Below, piece by piece: positions 25,303 through 34,020 of a stretch of DNA of 56,657 nt. This DNA is from CBDHDN01 sp965261585. GTDB taxonomy: Bacteria; Pseudomonadota; Alphaproteobacteria; UBA6615. The stretch lies in assembly GCA_965261585.1 (NCBI GenBank), contig CBDHDN010000048.1, forward strand, positions 1 to 56,657, in the 5' to 3' direction. The notes beneath the pieces were generated by a model that worked only from the letters and a program-made list of their open reading frames with translations, did not search any database and was not told where the DNA came from. Every line of letters starts with the position of its first letter. Within the stretch, counting starts at the first letter, position 1. Position numbers and translations under genes: made by a program.

Positions 25303-26356
25303 TAGAGCACATCCGGTTTAGACGGAATATCCCGCATTGACGAGGTAGTTTCTGCATTCGGTTGGAGAGAATTCATCGAGGGCGTTTCCAATTGCCCGCC
25401 AGAGGTCATCGACGGTTCTGGCGCCGACCTTGCGGAGAATGGCTTTGAGCTTGGCGAAGACCTGTTCGATGGGATTGAGATCGGGGCTGTAGGGCGGCAG
25501 GTAGAGCGGGGTTGCGCCGACCGCCTCAATGGCCTCGTGTACGCCGGCGACCTTGTGGGAGGAGAGGTTGTCCATGATGACGATGTCGCCCGCGGACAGG
25601 GTCGGGACCAGGGCTTGCTGGACCCAGGCAAGGAAGCTTGCGCCGTTGATCGGGCCATCGAAAACGCAGGGCGCGGTGATCCGGTCGTGACGCAGGGCGG
25701 CAATGAACGTGGTTGTCTTCCAGTGGCCATGGGGAATGGCCGCCACCACCCGTTCGCCGCGCGGTGCCCGGCCATAACGCCGGGCCATGTTCGTCCGCGC
25801 CCAGGTCTCGTCGAGAAAGACCAGCCGTTCGGCAATCAGCCCAGGTTGCTCGTTGCGCCAAGTGGCTCGCGCCGCCGCGACGTCAGGGCGCTCCTGCTCG
25901 GCGGCGTGGGCTGTCTTTTTTTGCGACTCAGCCCCTGAGCCAGAAGAAAGTCGCCAAGCGTCGAGCGCTTCGCCTCGATCCCCTCGGCGGCCAGCAAGAC
26001 GCAAAGCTCGTCAATGGTGATGTCGCAATTCTCCATCACCAGAGCCCGAATGCGATCGCCATGGGGAGCCAGTTTCGATTTCTTCCAGCCACCGTATTTG
26101 TCGGCTTTGATCGTGCCCCGCTGCTTCCAACGCTGCATCAGCTTCACAACAAAGCTGATGCTCACCTCAAATTGCTTCGCCGCCGCATTGCGAGAGGTCC
26201 CCGATTCAACAACTCGAACAACTCGTTCACGAAGATCTTCCGAATAAGGTCGTGTCATCCATGGCTGGCCTCCTTTAACCCAGCTCATAGCTTGAATCAC
26301 TTTTTGCGACCCTTGGGAATCCCCCTTTTGATTCTGTCTATGCCGGACCCGCTCTA
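25303..26356 (-). mobile_element. IS630-family element, copy 2, complete
   Basis: 1054 bp including the TA at each end. Terminal repeats TAGAGCACATCCGGTTTAGAC and (complement) TAGAGCGGGTCCGGCATAGAC match with few differences. Inserted at a TA just upstream of topA. This is the reference copy for the split ones at 6289-8771 and 36694-39384; very high similarity among them implies recent spread. Confidence 0.95.
25318..26258 (-). CDS. IS630-family transposase made by -1 frameshift
   Basis: The first frame, MTRPYSEDLRERVVRVVESG from 26258 to 25836, holds a helix-turn-helix (SRNAAAKQFEVSISFVVKLM). The second frame, open from 26004 to 25318, holds the DDE catalytic residues in LDETWARTNMARRYG, IMDNLSSHKVAGV and PPYSPDLNPIEQVFAKLK. 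A tract of seven A on the coding strand at 25916-25922 lies where the reading must change; the same tract is kept in all three copies. AAAGGAGG precedes the start. Confidence 0.9.
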
Positions 26357-26920
26357 GCGGCATGAGACCGGAAAAGAAAATGCCGTTTGCGGCAAAGTAA
26401 ATGCCCGCAGGGCATACGGCGCACCGGTCCCGGCCGGCGAACCGCCCGCGACGCGGCGCCCTCCGCGGCCTCGACGGAGCGGACGATTGCCCGGCGGCTG
26501 CCCCGCCATTGGCTGGGTCCATTGGCAGGGTATTGCCGGGCATCGAAACAACCCTGTCGGGCGATTGAAAAACAGTATGGGTCCGGGCGGCGCCGAATGC
26601 CCAGAAAGGCTTATCCCTCTGAACCCGGTTTGACGACATGTTGGGTTTGCGGTTGCCATCGGCAGGATGTTCGCCTAATGTTCTGTCATGCCCAGCCGCT
26701 GGAAGTACCACCGCCCGATGTCCCGCGCCTGTGGTTCCTGAAAACCTTATTAGGAAGTTCGCCTCTGTTACCTCGCTACCAGCAAACCGTACGCGTTTAG
26801 CTGACGCCCATAGTCGCATCACATCGCACGGCGCTGAAGACTCCCGGTGTGATTTCCATAAGGCTCAAGTCGGTTGTCAGCACCGATGAACAGGGGAGAA
26901 TTGTGGCCAGGCCCGAGGCG
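26357..26920. other. 564-base stretch with no recognised gene
   Basis: Lies between the right end of IS630 copy 2 and the SWIM gene stop. Two small hairpins stand next to each other at 26381-26394 (TGCCGTTTGCGGCA) and 26401-26415 (ATGCCCGCAGGGCAT). Open frames in it lack any family signature; the longest on the minus strand simply continues from the IS. Confidence 0.5.
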
Positions 26921-27808
26921 TCATTCGGAATCGGCCGGAATCTCCCAATCGCCCGTGAACGTCCGTAGCCCGTTTCGCATCGCCCGTTCGTTGATTTGGG
27001 ATACCGAGGACGCGAAGTTCTTCTCGCCCCGCCAGAAGGAAAAGCCGCCAAGATGGCTCGCCATCGGCGCGGGGTGCTCAGGGACCGCTACCTCCTTCAG
27101 GAGCTCGTCATAGCCTTTCGGACCCGACCAGAAGGCTTCAGGATCGGTTGTGAGAGGTTCCGCGGGCGCGGCTTGGGCCTCGGCGACCAGTGTCTCCTCG
27201 TCGCCCGTGGTGCCGCCCAGCCCGAGCAGCGCGACGAGACCGTCCCGCTCCATGCCCCGCAGGCGGAACAGCAGAAAGGGGTCGCGGTCGAACGCCTCGG
27301 CCAGCAAGTAGTAGACCGCGGCGACGTGCTTGCAAGGATTCGACCAATCGGGGCAACTACACCTGGTCGCCAGGTCCCTCTGGTTCGTCGGGAACAAGGG
27401 TGCGCGCACATCGGCGAACACCTCCTCGATGTCCGGCGGCATCTCCCCGGCCATGAGCTTGGCCGCCACAAGCAGGTTCTCGGAGGCTTGTTTGGCAATC
27501 TTTCTCCACTTGGACGTTGCGATCGGCTTCATCGTGATCGAGACCGCGTAGGGGCGCGTCCGCGAACCCTGCACCTCCGCGGTCACCCGCCCCTTGTCGA
27601 TCTCCAGGGAGATCACCTGACCCTTGCGGGCATAGCTGCGCCCGCGTCCCAGGCGGGCGCCGATGGGGAAGGACTCCAGTGTGGCGATCCAGCGCTGGCC
27701 CCACCAACTCGAGGCGAAGGCGCCCCGCTTGCTCTGCGCCTTGATGCCACCCTTGGCCTCGCGGGGACGGGACGGCGGGTAATAGCCGAACTCATGCCAT
27801 CGCGCCAT
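26921..27808 (-). CDS. SWIM zinc-finger protein
   Basis: 295 residues from MARWHEFGYYPPSRPREAKG. N-terminal half contains SWWGQRWIATLESFPIGARL and GRSYARKGQVISLEI, typical of bacterial SWIM proteins linked to SNF2 helicases. The SWIM motif C-x-C-x(n)-C-x-H is CSCPDWSNPCKHVAAVYYL, near residues 147-165, followed by FDRDPFLLFRLRG. Third gene of the cassette; its start lies inside the end of the nucleotidyltransferase-like gene (17-base overlap). SWIM domains bind nucleic acid or protein; probably a partner of the helicase. Confidence 0.85.
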   Translation of the reverse strand: MARWHEFGYYPPSRPREAKGGIKAQSKRGAFASSWWGQRWIATLESFPIGARLGRGRSYARKGQVISLEIDKGRVTAEVQGSRTRPYAVSITMKPIATSKWRKIAKQASENLLVAAKLMAGEMPPDIEEVFADVRAPLFPTNQRDLATRCSCPDWSNPCKHVAAVYYLLAEAFDRDPFLLFRLRGMERDGLVALLGLGGTTGDEETLVAEAQAAPAEPLTTDPEAFWSGPKGYDELLKEVAVPEHPAPMASHLGGFSFWRGEKNFASSVSQINERAMRNGLRTFTGDWEIPADSE

Positions 27809-28478
27809 CTTCGTCCTCCTCCCGTTCGGGCAGGGGGACCTCCGCGGCCTTCCGGAGCAAGCCGCTTTGCCGGTCGAACAGGCGGATGACCCGATCCGGC
27901 GCCAACGCCTCCGGGTCAAACACGAAGCCGTCGTGCTGCTGCAAGAACGCTACGGCACCACAGCCGGGAACCAGGCATTCCGGTTTGTGCTTGGGACAGC
28001 GGGCGAAGTCGCACAACCGACCGAGATAGCTGTCCGTGCCCGGTGCCGGCACGAAGACATCCACCTGATGGGACGCCACGCCGATCCCGGTCTCCTTGTG
28101 CATCTCGGCCAAGGCCCGGGTCTTCGCCTTCCGCAGGCCGCCGAGCTCGCTGGTGCTCGATAGCCACAGGGCCAGGGCCAGGTCCAGGTCCTTGCACTCG
28201 TGCCTAAGGGCGATTCCCGCCCGCCGGTAGGTGCGGAACCGCGGCACCTCCTTCCACAGCGCTACCGCCACCGAGCCGAACAGCGCCACGGCCTCCACTT
28301 CGCCGCGTTCACTCCAGGCCGCGGTCACGGCATCCGCCGCCAGGCGGAACTCTTGCTGGCGCTGGAGCAAGTACCGGTTTTGCTCGGCGATGCCGGCGGG
28401 GGACAGCTCGTAAGCTTCTTGGCGTTCCATCTCCGCCTCGAGGTCGTCTGGATCGCGGTTCTCCCAAGCGTCGCTCAT
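27792..28478 (-). CDS. Nucleotidyltransferase-like protein with Cys-rich segment
   Basis: 228 residues. The centre has VEAVALFGSVAVALW followed about 30 residues later by KDLDLALAL, resembling the G-S...D-x-D active site of Pol-beta-type nucleotidyltransferases. A cluster CDFARCPKHKPECLVPGCG (four Cys, one His) near residue 165 looks like a zinc site. N-terminal region is charged and coiled. It lies between the SNF2 gene (12-base gap) and the SWIM gene (overlap), so all three are surely one transcript. Assignment of nucleotidyltransferase activity is tentative. Confidence 0.6.
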   Translation of the reverse strand: MSDAWENRDPDDLEAEMERQEAYELSPAGIAEQNRYLLQRQQEFRLAADAVTAAWSERGEVEAVALFGSVAVALWKEVPRFRTYRRAGIALRHECKDLDLALALWLSSTSELGGLRKAKTRALAEMHKETGIGVASHQVDVFVPAPGTDSYLGRLCDFARCPKHKPECLVPGCGAVAFLQQHDGFVFDPEALAPDRVIRLFDRQSGLLRKAAEVPLPEREEDEDGAMA

Positions 28479-28490
28479 GCTACTCTCCGA

Positions 28491-31400
28491 CTACTCTCCG
28501 ACCGCATCCTCGCGCAGGCTCAATATATCGGTCAACTGCTCGGTGGTCAGCTCGGTGAGCCAAGCCTCGCCCGCGCCCACGATGGCCGAGGCCACCTCCT
28601 TCTTGCGCTCGATCATCTCGTCGATCTTTTCCTCGAGCGTGCCGAGGCAGAGGAACTTGTGCACCTGCACCCCTCGAGTCTGCCCGATGCGGAAGGCCCG
28701 GTCCGTGGCCTGATCCTCCACCGCCGGGTTCCACCAGCGGTCGAAGTGGAACACATGATTGGCGGCGGTCAGATTGAGACCGGTGCCGCCGGCCTTGAGG
28801 GAGAGCAGGAAGATCGACGCCCCGGCCTCCTGGAATCTCTTCACCATCCGGTCCCGCTTCGCCCTGGGCACGCCGCCGTGCAGGAACAGAACCTCCTCGC
28901 CGAAGGTCTCCTGCAGGTGGGTTTTGATGATCTCGCCCATCTCCGAGAACTGGGTGAAGACCAGGGCCCGCTCGCCCGCCTCCAGGACTTCCTCGAGCAT
29001 CTCCACGAGCCGTGCCAGCTTGCCCGAGCGCCCGGGCACGGTCGAATTGTCGCCCAGGAGCTGGGCCGGGTGGTTGCACACCTGCTTGAGCTTGGACAGC
29101 GTTGCCAGCACCGCGCCCCTGCGCCGGATGCCATCGGCCGCGGTCAGGGTCTCCATGGCCTCATCCACCACGGCCGCATAGAGCGAGCCCTGCTCCCGGG
29201 TCAGGTTGCAATAGACCTTCATCTCCATCTTCTCCGGAAGATCGGCGATGATGGTCTTGTCGCTCTTCAACCGGCGCAGAATGAACGGGCCGGTCAGCGC
29301 TTTGAGCCGCTCGATGGCCTGAACATCACTGTTCGCCTGGATGGGCACAAAAAAGCGGCGCTTGAAGTCCGCCTGGGTGCCGAGGAGACCCGGGTTGAGG
29401 AACTCCATGACCGACCAGAGGTCGCCCACGTTGTTCTCAACCGGTGTGCCGGTGAGCGCGATCCGATAGCCAGCCGTCAGTGCGCGCGCGGCACGGGCCT
29501 GCTTGGTCTCCGGGTTCTTGATGTTTTGCGCCTCGTCGAGGACGACGCCTTTCCAGGGCACCGCGTCCAGCGCCGTTACGTCCCGCTGGAGCAAGGCGTA
29601 GCTGGTGATCACCACGTCGTGCTTGAATGCCGTCTTGCGCAGGGCCTTACCACGGCCGCGGGCGCCGCCATGGTGAACCATGACCGCCAGATCGGGCGTG
29701 AAGCGGGCCGCCTCCCGCTGCCAGTTGCCGATCACCGAGGTCGGGCAGACCAGCAGGACTGGCGCTCTATCCTCCGGCTTCTCTCGGTCGTAGAGGATCA
29801 GCGCCAGGGTTTGCACCGTTTTGCCGAGCCCCATGTCGTCGGCAAGGCAGGCGCCGAGGCCCCAGCGGCGCAAAAATCGGAGCCATGCATATCCCCGCTC
29901 CTGGTACGGCCTGAGCTCACCCTCGAAGGCACTGGGCACCGGCAGGGGCTCGATGGTGTCCCGGTTCTCGAGACGGGCCAGGACTTCGGCGATCCAGCCC
30001 CGCGCCTCGATGCCGCCGGATACCATGCCGTCACCGCCGGCCGACCCACCCGCCTGTCCACCCAGGGCGATGCGCAGCGCATCACGGCCCGTGAGCCCCT
30101 TGTCCTTGCGCTTGAGACGGGCTATCGCGTCCTTGATTTCCTCGGCGTCGAGCAAGACCCATTGGCCGCGGACGCGGACCAAAGGCACCTTCAGCTTGGC
30201 CAGCGCCATCAGGTCCTCGCGCGACAGGCTCTGGTCTCCCAGCGCCACTTGCCAGTCGAAGCGAACGATCTCGTCGAGCGAGAGACCATTGCCGCCCTGC
30301 ATCTTCGGCGACGTGACCTGGGCGCGGGCGGAGAGGCGCAGCTTGGTGCTCTTGGCCGTCCACCACGCCGGCAGCATCACACCGAAACCAGCTTGCTCGA
30401 GGACAAGAGCATGATCGGTGAGGAAGGACACGGCACCGGCGGCGTCGGTGACGTGAAGGTCGGGCAGGCGGCCGCGCAGACTATCCTCCAGAACGGGGCA
30501 GAGCCGCACCGCTCGGCCCAAGGACGACAGCAAGAAGTCCCGGACGTCGAAACCATCCGCCTTGAACGCCGCCGCCGCCCGGCCTCGGGCGCGCCATGCC
30601 TCGGCGGCCGGCACGATGAGGCTCGGGTCGCTGTTGGACTGGATCAGGTAGCGGAGAGTCCACGCCGCTTCACCGGGGCTCCACGGCCGTTCAACCTCGT
30701 CCTCCTCCGGGGCCGGCTCCTCGAGGCGAAAACACAGGCGGAATGGCCCCTTGTGAACCACCGCCACCGGCCGGCGCCACTCCCGACACCTCTGACGGAG
30801 CGCGACAAGCTCTTCCTGATTTCCATCGACCCGGGGTTCGGGGCCGCGCAAGGCCGCCAACCAGCGGTCGTCCACGGTGTCAAGCGCGGCTGCCCCGGGC
30901 CGACTCTGGGATCCCCGCCCCGGTCGTGCCGCCGTCATGGGCGCTGCCTTCGGTGCCGCGGCCGTGCGCACGAGGCTGTCCAAGGCGGCGTCAAGGAATC
31001 CACCCAACACCGAGGCCCGGCCGGTGTCTGGCGGAGTCGAGCCTGGGCTGGCCGCCCGGCAGGAGTCGGGCATGGCGTCCGCTAACCGGGCTTGAACACC
31101 GCGTTCCTTTCCCAGCACGACCGGGCGCCAGCGCGCTAGGAACACGTTGTCTTCTTCGATCAGGTCGGGAAGGAAGCTCCCGCGCGCCACCAGGGCGCCC
31201 GCGAACCGCAGAGCCTCAGCCCAGAACGCCAGATCGTCGGCCACGAAAACGCCCGGCGCAAGGCGGCTCCGGCCGGTGCAGCGGCTCAGCAAATAAACCG
31301 CGTCCACAATGGGCACGACCAGGGCGGAGACCGTCCACGGCGCGATCGTGATCCCGCCCGTCGCTTCCGGCGGGTCCTCGATCAGGGGACGGGACGCCAC

Positions 31401-31721
31401 CGGCCTGGCACCTTTCGAGGGCAACCAGACGACCACCTTGTCGGCAGGCGGACTATCGATCTTCGGCCACCCGGCGGAAAGGGCCGCGGCCAAGACTTCA
31501 GGTCCGGGGTCGAACGGAGAGGGTGGTGGCGGCGGCACCTTCGGCCGCCGGCCACGGGGCTTCCTGACGGGTGCCGCTTGCTTCGGGGGTACCTCTCCCC
31601 ACACCAAGAAACGCTCTCCAGCGAATGCCCCGTGCAGAAACAGCGTCACGTCAGTGCTTGCCCCCCTTGCCCTCAGCCGAACCGGGTGCCACCAGGGGGC
31701 TCCCGGCCGGGCCCAAGTCAT
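28491..31721 (-). CDS. SNF2-family DEAD/DEAH-box helicase
   Basis: 1076 residues from Met at 31721. The first ~550 residues form the SNF2-associated region found in bacterial SNF2 proteins, with a Pro-rich stretch at about 55-75. The motor starts near 590: LADDMGLGKTVQTLAL (motif I), VLLVCPTSVIGNW (Ia), LDEAQNIKNP (II), ALTGTPVENNVGDLWS (III), then RALVFTQFSEMGEII (IV) and GGTGLNLTAANHVFHFDRWW followed by DRAFRIGQ (V-VI). An ATP-driven DNA translocase or remodeller by family. First gene of the three-gene cassette. The biological role of such bacterial cassettes is not established. Confidence 0.93.
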   Translation of the reverse strand: MTWARPGAPWWHPVRLRARGASTDVTLFLHGAFAGERFLVWGEVPPKQAAPVRKPRGRRPKVPPPPPSPFDPGPEVLAAALSAGWPKIDSPPADKVVVWLPSKGARPVASRPLIEDPPEATGGITIAPWTVSALVVPIVDAVYLLSRCTGRSRLAPGVFVADDLAFWAEALRFAGALVARGSFLPDLIEEDNVFLARWRPVVLGKERGVQARLADAMPDSCRAASPGSTPPDTGRASVLGGFLDAALDSLVRTAAAPKAAPMTAARPGRGSQSRPGAAALDTVDDRWLAALRGPEPRVDGNQEELVALRQRCREWRRPVAVVHKGPFRLCFRLEEPAPEEDEVERPWSPGEAAWTLRYLIQSNSDPSLIVPAAEAWRARGRAAAAFKADGFDVRDFLLSSLGRAVRLCPVLEDSLRGRLPDLHVTDAAGAVSFLTDHALVLEQAGFGVMLPAWWTAKSTKLRLSARAQVTSPKMQGGNGLSLDEIVRFDWQVALGDQSLSREDLMALAKLKVPLVRVRGQWVLLDAEEIKDAIARLKRKDKGLTGRDALRIALGGQAGGSAGGDGMVSGGIEARGWIAEVLARLENRDTIEPLPVPSAFEGELRPYQERGYAWLRFLRRWGLGACLADDMGLGKTVQTLALILYDREKPEDRAPVLLVCPTSVIGNWQREAARFTPDLAVMVHHGGARGRGKALRKTAFKHDVVITSYALLQRDVTALDAVPWKGVVLDEAQNIKNPETKQARAARALTAGYRIALTGTPVENNVGDLWSVMEFLNPGLLGTQADFKRRFFVPIQANSDVQAIERLKALTGPFILRRLKSDKTIIADLPEKMEMKVYCNLTREQGSLYAAVVDEAMETLTAADGIRRRGAVLATLSKLKQVCNHPAQLLGDNSTVPGRSGKLARLVEMLEEVLEAGERALVFTQFSEMGEIIKTHLQETFGEEVLFLHGGVPRAKRDRMVKRFQEAGASIFLLSLKAGGTGLNLTAANHVFHFDRWWNPAVEDQATDRAFRIGQTRGVQVHKFLCLGTLEEKIDEMIERKKEVASAIVGAGEAWLTELTTEQLTDILSLREDAVGE

Positions 31722-31800
31722 GCTATCGCAATTTGTTACGCGCATAAAACGATTGGCTTGTAGCTAGACGCCGATGAGTTGGCAGCAGCGAGGCCAAGCG

Positions 31801-31842
31801 CAGGGTGATCTTGTAAACCAAGAACAGGGTAATCTTGTAAAC
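31801..31842. repeat. Two direct repeats resembling an orphan IS21 terminus
   Basis: CAGGGTGATCTTGTAAAC at 31801-31818 and CAGGGTAATCTTGTAAAC at 31825-31842, 24 bases apart. IS21-family ends carry tandem sub-terminal repeats of this shape, but no transposase for it is present. Confidence 0.5.
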
Positions 31843-32061
31843 AGGGTCTCCGTTTTCACGGCCCAGCGTCTTCATTGGCGCCCGGGAAAGTCCGGGTGAC
31901 GGGCATGCGGCGGTGCGCGTAGGACCCACCCATGGAAGTGTTATTACCGAACATTCCCCCGGGTGCGGAACTTGCTCTCCAATATCAAAAGCTCCGTAAA
32001 TTCTGCCCAGCGAGTGAGTGATGGCACGGGACCAACCGCGTACCTGCAAGCAGAGATCGCA

Positions 32062-32115
32062 AATTCCCGGTTCCGGGCCAAGAACTCCCTGTTAGGCTCA
32101 AAAAATTCACTGTTA
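32062..32115. repeat. Three imperfect repeats at 21-base spacing
   Basis: AATTCCCGGTT (32062), AACTCCCTGTTA (32083) and AATTCACTGTTA (32104) recur every 21 bases. Read on the minus strand this gives a seven-residue unit N-[RS]-E-F-x-x-x three times in an open frame. Confidence 0.55.
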
Positions 32116-32441
32116 TGCGGGAAGAATTTCTTCGAAGATCCGGGGGGCGTGCCAAGGTCAGGAATTACAGGTCGATCTTCCATGTCCCTGGCACGCCCAA
32201 TTTACCGTCCGGGGATCACCGCCTGTCGGTTCGCCCCGCAGTCGGCCATATTCCGGTCGACCTAGTGGGCACCGATCGGGTTCGCCGACATCTCCACCTC
32301 GCCCTTGATCCGCCCCTGCCGACGGCTTCTCCGGCGCTCCCGGCGCTTATCGGGTCCCGGTCCCCATCTTCGTGGGTCAGTTGCCTACCTGGAGCAAGTG
32401 GTCCACACCAAATTCCAACGGTGAAGGCGGCGCGCTAATAT

Positions 32442-32588
32442 AAGGCGCGCGGGCACCGGGACCTGATCACGGTGGTGGGCCATGCCGCCATGGTTTCTCC
32501 GGGCGAATGGATCACCGCATCGGGAGAGTGGGTCAACGACCGCACCCACGGCCAGCAGTTCAGGGCGCGCTTCATGCGCACCTCCGAG
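32442..32588 (+). pseudogene. RecD2-type helicase fragment
   Basis: Encodes KARGHRDLITVVGHAAMVSP followed by GEWITASGEWVNDRTHGQQF and RARFMRTSEP, the N-terminal OB-like region of RecD2-family ATP-dependent helicases (about 49 of ~730 residues). Both sides are cut: an unrelated sequence on the left, the IS630-type fragment on the right. It shows that a helicase gene was broken here. Confidence 0.75.
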
Positions 32589-33263
32589 CCGCTGGCGACG
32601 TTGAGAGCGGCAAACAGCGTCGTCGTGCCGTGTCGCTTATAGGTGTTGGCCATGGCCGATCAGGGCGCGCCCGTTCGGCAGCTTCAGATAGCCCTGGGCG
32701 CGCTCCAGCGCCTGGATGTGCGGCTTCTCGTCGACCGCCAGCACGATGGCGTCCTCCGGCGGGTGCAAGTAGAGGCCGACGATCTCGGCCGCCTTGGGGA
32801 CGAACTCGGGATCGTTGCTCTGGCACCAGGATTTACGGCCGGCCAGGTCGATCTTTTGCCGGCGCAGGAAGCGCCAGATGTACTGGTCCGACACATCGCC
32901 CAGCGCCCGGGCCAGCAGTGGCGCCGTCCAGCGAGCGAAGCCGGCGGGCGGCGGCTCGTCCAACTGCGCCAGGATGCGCCGGCCCGTCTCGGCCGTGTAG
33001 ATCGGCGTCGCCCCCGGCCGCGCTCGATCCGACAGCCCGGCCAGCCGTTCCGCCGCGAAGCGCGTGCGCCAGCGGCTGACCCGCCCCGGCCAGGTGCCAA
33101 GCGCCGCCGCAATGGAGCGCGTCGAGCGGCCGTCCGCCGCCAACAACACCATGCGGGCGCGCTCGCTCACGCCCTGTTCCGTCTTCGGAGATCGGACCAT
33201 GCTCTCAAGCACCGCCCGCTCCTCCTCCGTCAATATGATCGGAGTCGCGTCCTGGATGTTCAT
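32589..33263 (-). pseudogene. IS630-type transposase, 3' part lost and frameshifted
   Basis: Starts MNIQDATPIILTEEERAVLE at 33263, with the helix-turn-helix region and AVDEKPHIQALERAQGYL (first catalytic Asp). One extra T near 32646 (GTGTTGGCC against GTGTGGCC in the complete copy) shifts the frame, and the part with the second Asp and the Glu is absent. Confidence 0.85.
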
Positions 33264-33308
33264 CCATCCTTTGAATCACGACTCCGCCGCCAGCGATAGC
33301 CGGTACTA
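32589..33308 (-). mobile_element. Second IS630-type element, truncated copy
   Basis: Matches the right two thirds of the complete element at 41369-42493, including its terminal repeat (CCGGTACTAG at the 33308 end). The left third and left terminus are missing where the recD2 fragment begins. Confidence 0.85.
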
Positions 33309-33430
33309 GCCCCGGCTCCGGCTGGGGCTTTTTCTACGGCCGGGCTGTGCTAGAATGGCGTGCTCCTGAATCCAGGGAGCACGTTTCATAGCCCTAGGCC
33401 CCGTCAGCGCTCCGCAGGCGGGGCATTTTC
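33308..33430. terminator. Three successive hairpins between the IS fragment and soxA
   Basis: Stem 1: AGCCCC (33308) with GGGGCT (33324) followed by TTTTT, a good plus-strand terminator. Stem 2: GTGCTCC (33360) with GGAGCAC (33376). Stem 3: GCCCCG (33398) with CGGGGC (33419) followed by ATTTTCAT. No gene is seen between them; they may be remains of different intergenic regions. Confidence 0.55.
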
Positions 33431-33763
33431 ATGTGCCAGGTCGAAGTTCAACGGCCCGCGATGGTTCTGACTCGTTGCTTCAAGTCCGTCGAAAAGTTCG
33501 GTCGTGGTCGCGCAGGTGTTGGGCTCGAGGCGTGCGCCCCGGCCGATTTCGACGAGTGCGTTCGGTTCCTCCGACCCCGCCGAGAAGATGCCGCGCGGGC
33601 GATGATACTTGAAGGATCTGCCGACCAAGCGAACGCCATTGGCGAGGAGGGCTGATGCCAAGGTATCCCCCGGATGCCCCTCCAACCGGCGTCGGTTGAA
33701 CGTGAACGACAGCGTTTGAGCGGGATCTACCAAACCGCTCGAGATACGGTTCGGCTGGGTCAT
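33404..33763 (-). pseudogene. soxA: Sarcosine oxidase alpha subunit, N-terminal fragment
   Basis: SGLVDPAQTLSFTFNRRRLE, GDTLASALLANGVRLVGRSF and KYHRPRGIFSAGSEEPNALV match the N-terminal 2Fe-2S-ferredoxin-like domain of heterotetrameric sarcosine oxidase alpha. Only about 105 of ~1000 residues remain; the match ends near LNFDL and the frame stops at 33404 in foreign sequence. Its start overlaps the soxD stop by four bases as in intact soxBDAG operons. Confidence 0.85.
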
Positions 33764-34020
33764 CGGCCGCGGCCTCGCGTCCTGGCGACATCTCTGGCCA
33801 GCTCGACCTTGGTGATTTCGTGCGTGACCGTGTCACGGGTGACCACAAGCCAGGAATGGTCGCCGTGTTCGTGGAACCACAATTCACGATGCTCACCGGC
33901 GGGATTGCTCCGCAGGTAGAGGTATTCGTAGAATCTGCGATCGTGATCCTCTGCTGTGTGCGGCGGTGACAAATTAGACCACGGAAGCGGCGAGATTTGC
34001 CCGGCTGCGGGCGGAGTAGG

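Larger units (their letters stand above)
31746..32441. other. IS debris without a recognised gene
   Basis: About 700 bases between the SNF2 gene and the recD2 fragment. It holds two separate short repeats (31801-31842 and 32062-32115) and fragments of open frames without a family match. It looks like stacked remains of mobile DNA. Confidence 0.5.

Noticed and set aside
26354..26889. Small ORFs between IS630 copy 2 and the SWIM gene
   Set aside because: They overlap each other on both strands, lack ribosome sites and match no family.
28200..31085. Plus-strand open frame of 961 codons
   Set aside because: Antisense to the SNF2 helicase, which has all helicase motifs in order; the plus-strand product has no family signature.
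32062..32115. CRISPR-like short repeats
   Set aside because: Repeat units are about 12 bases and imperfect with 9-base gaps, and no cas gene is present.
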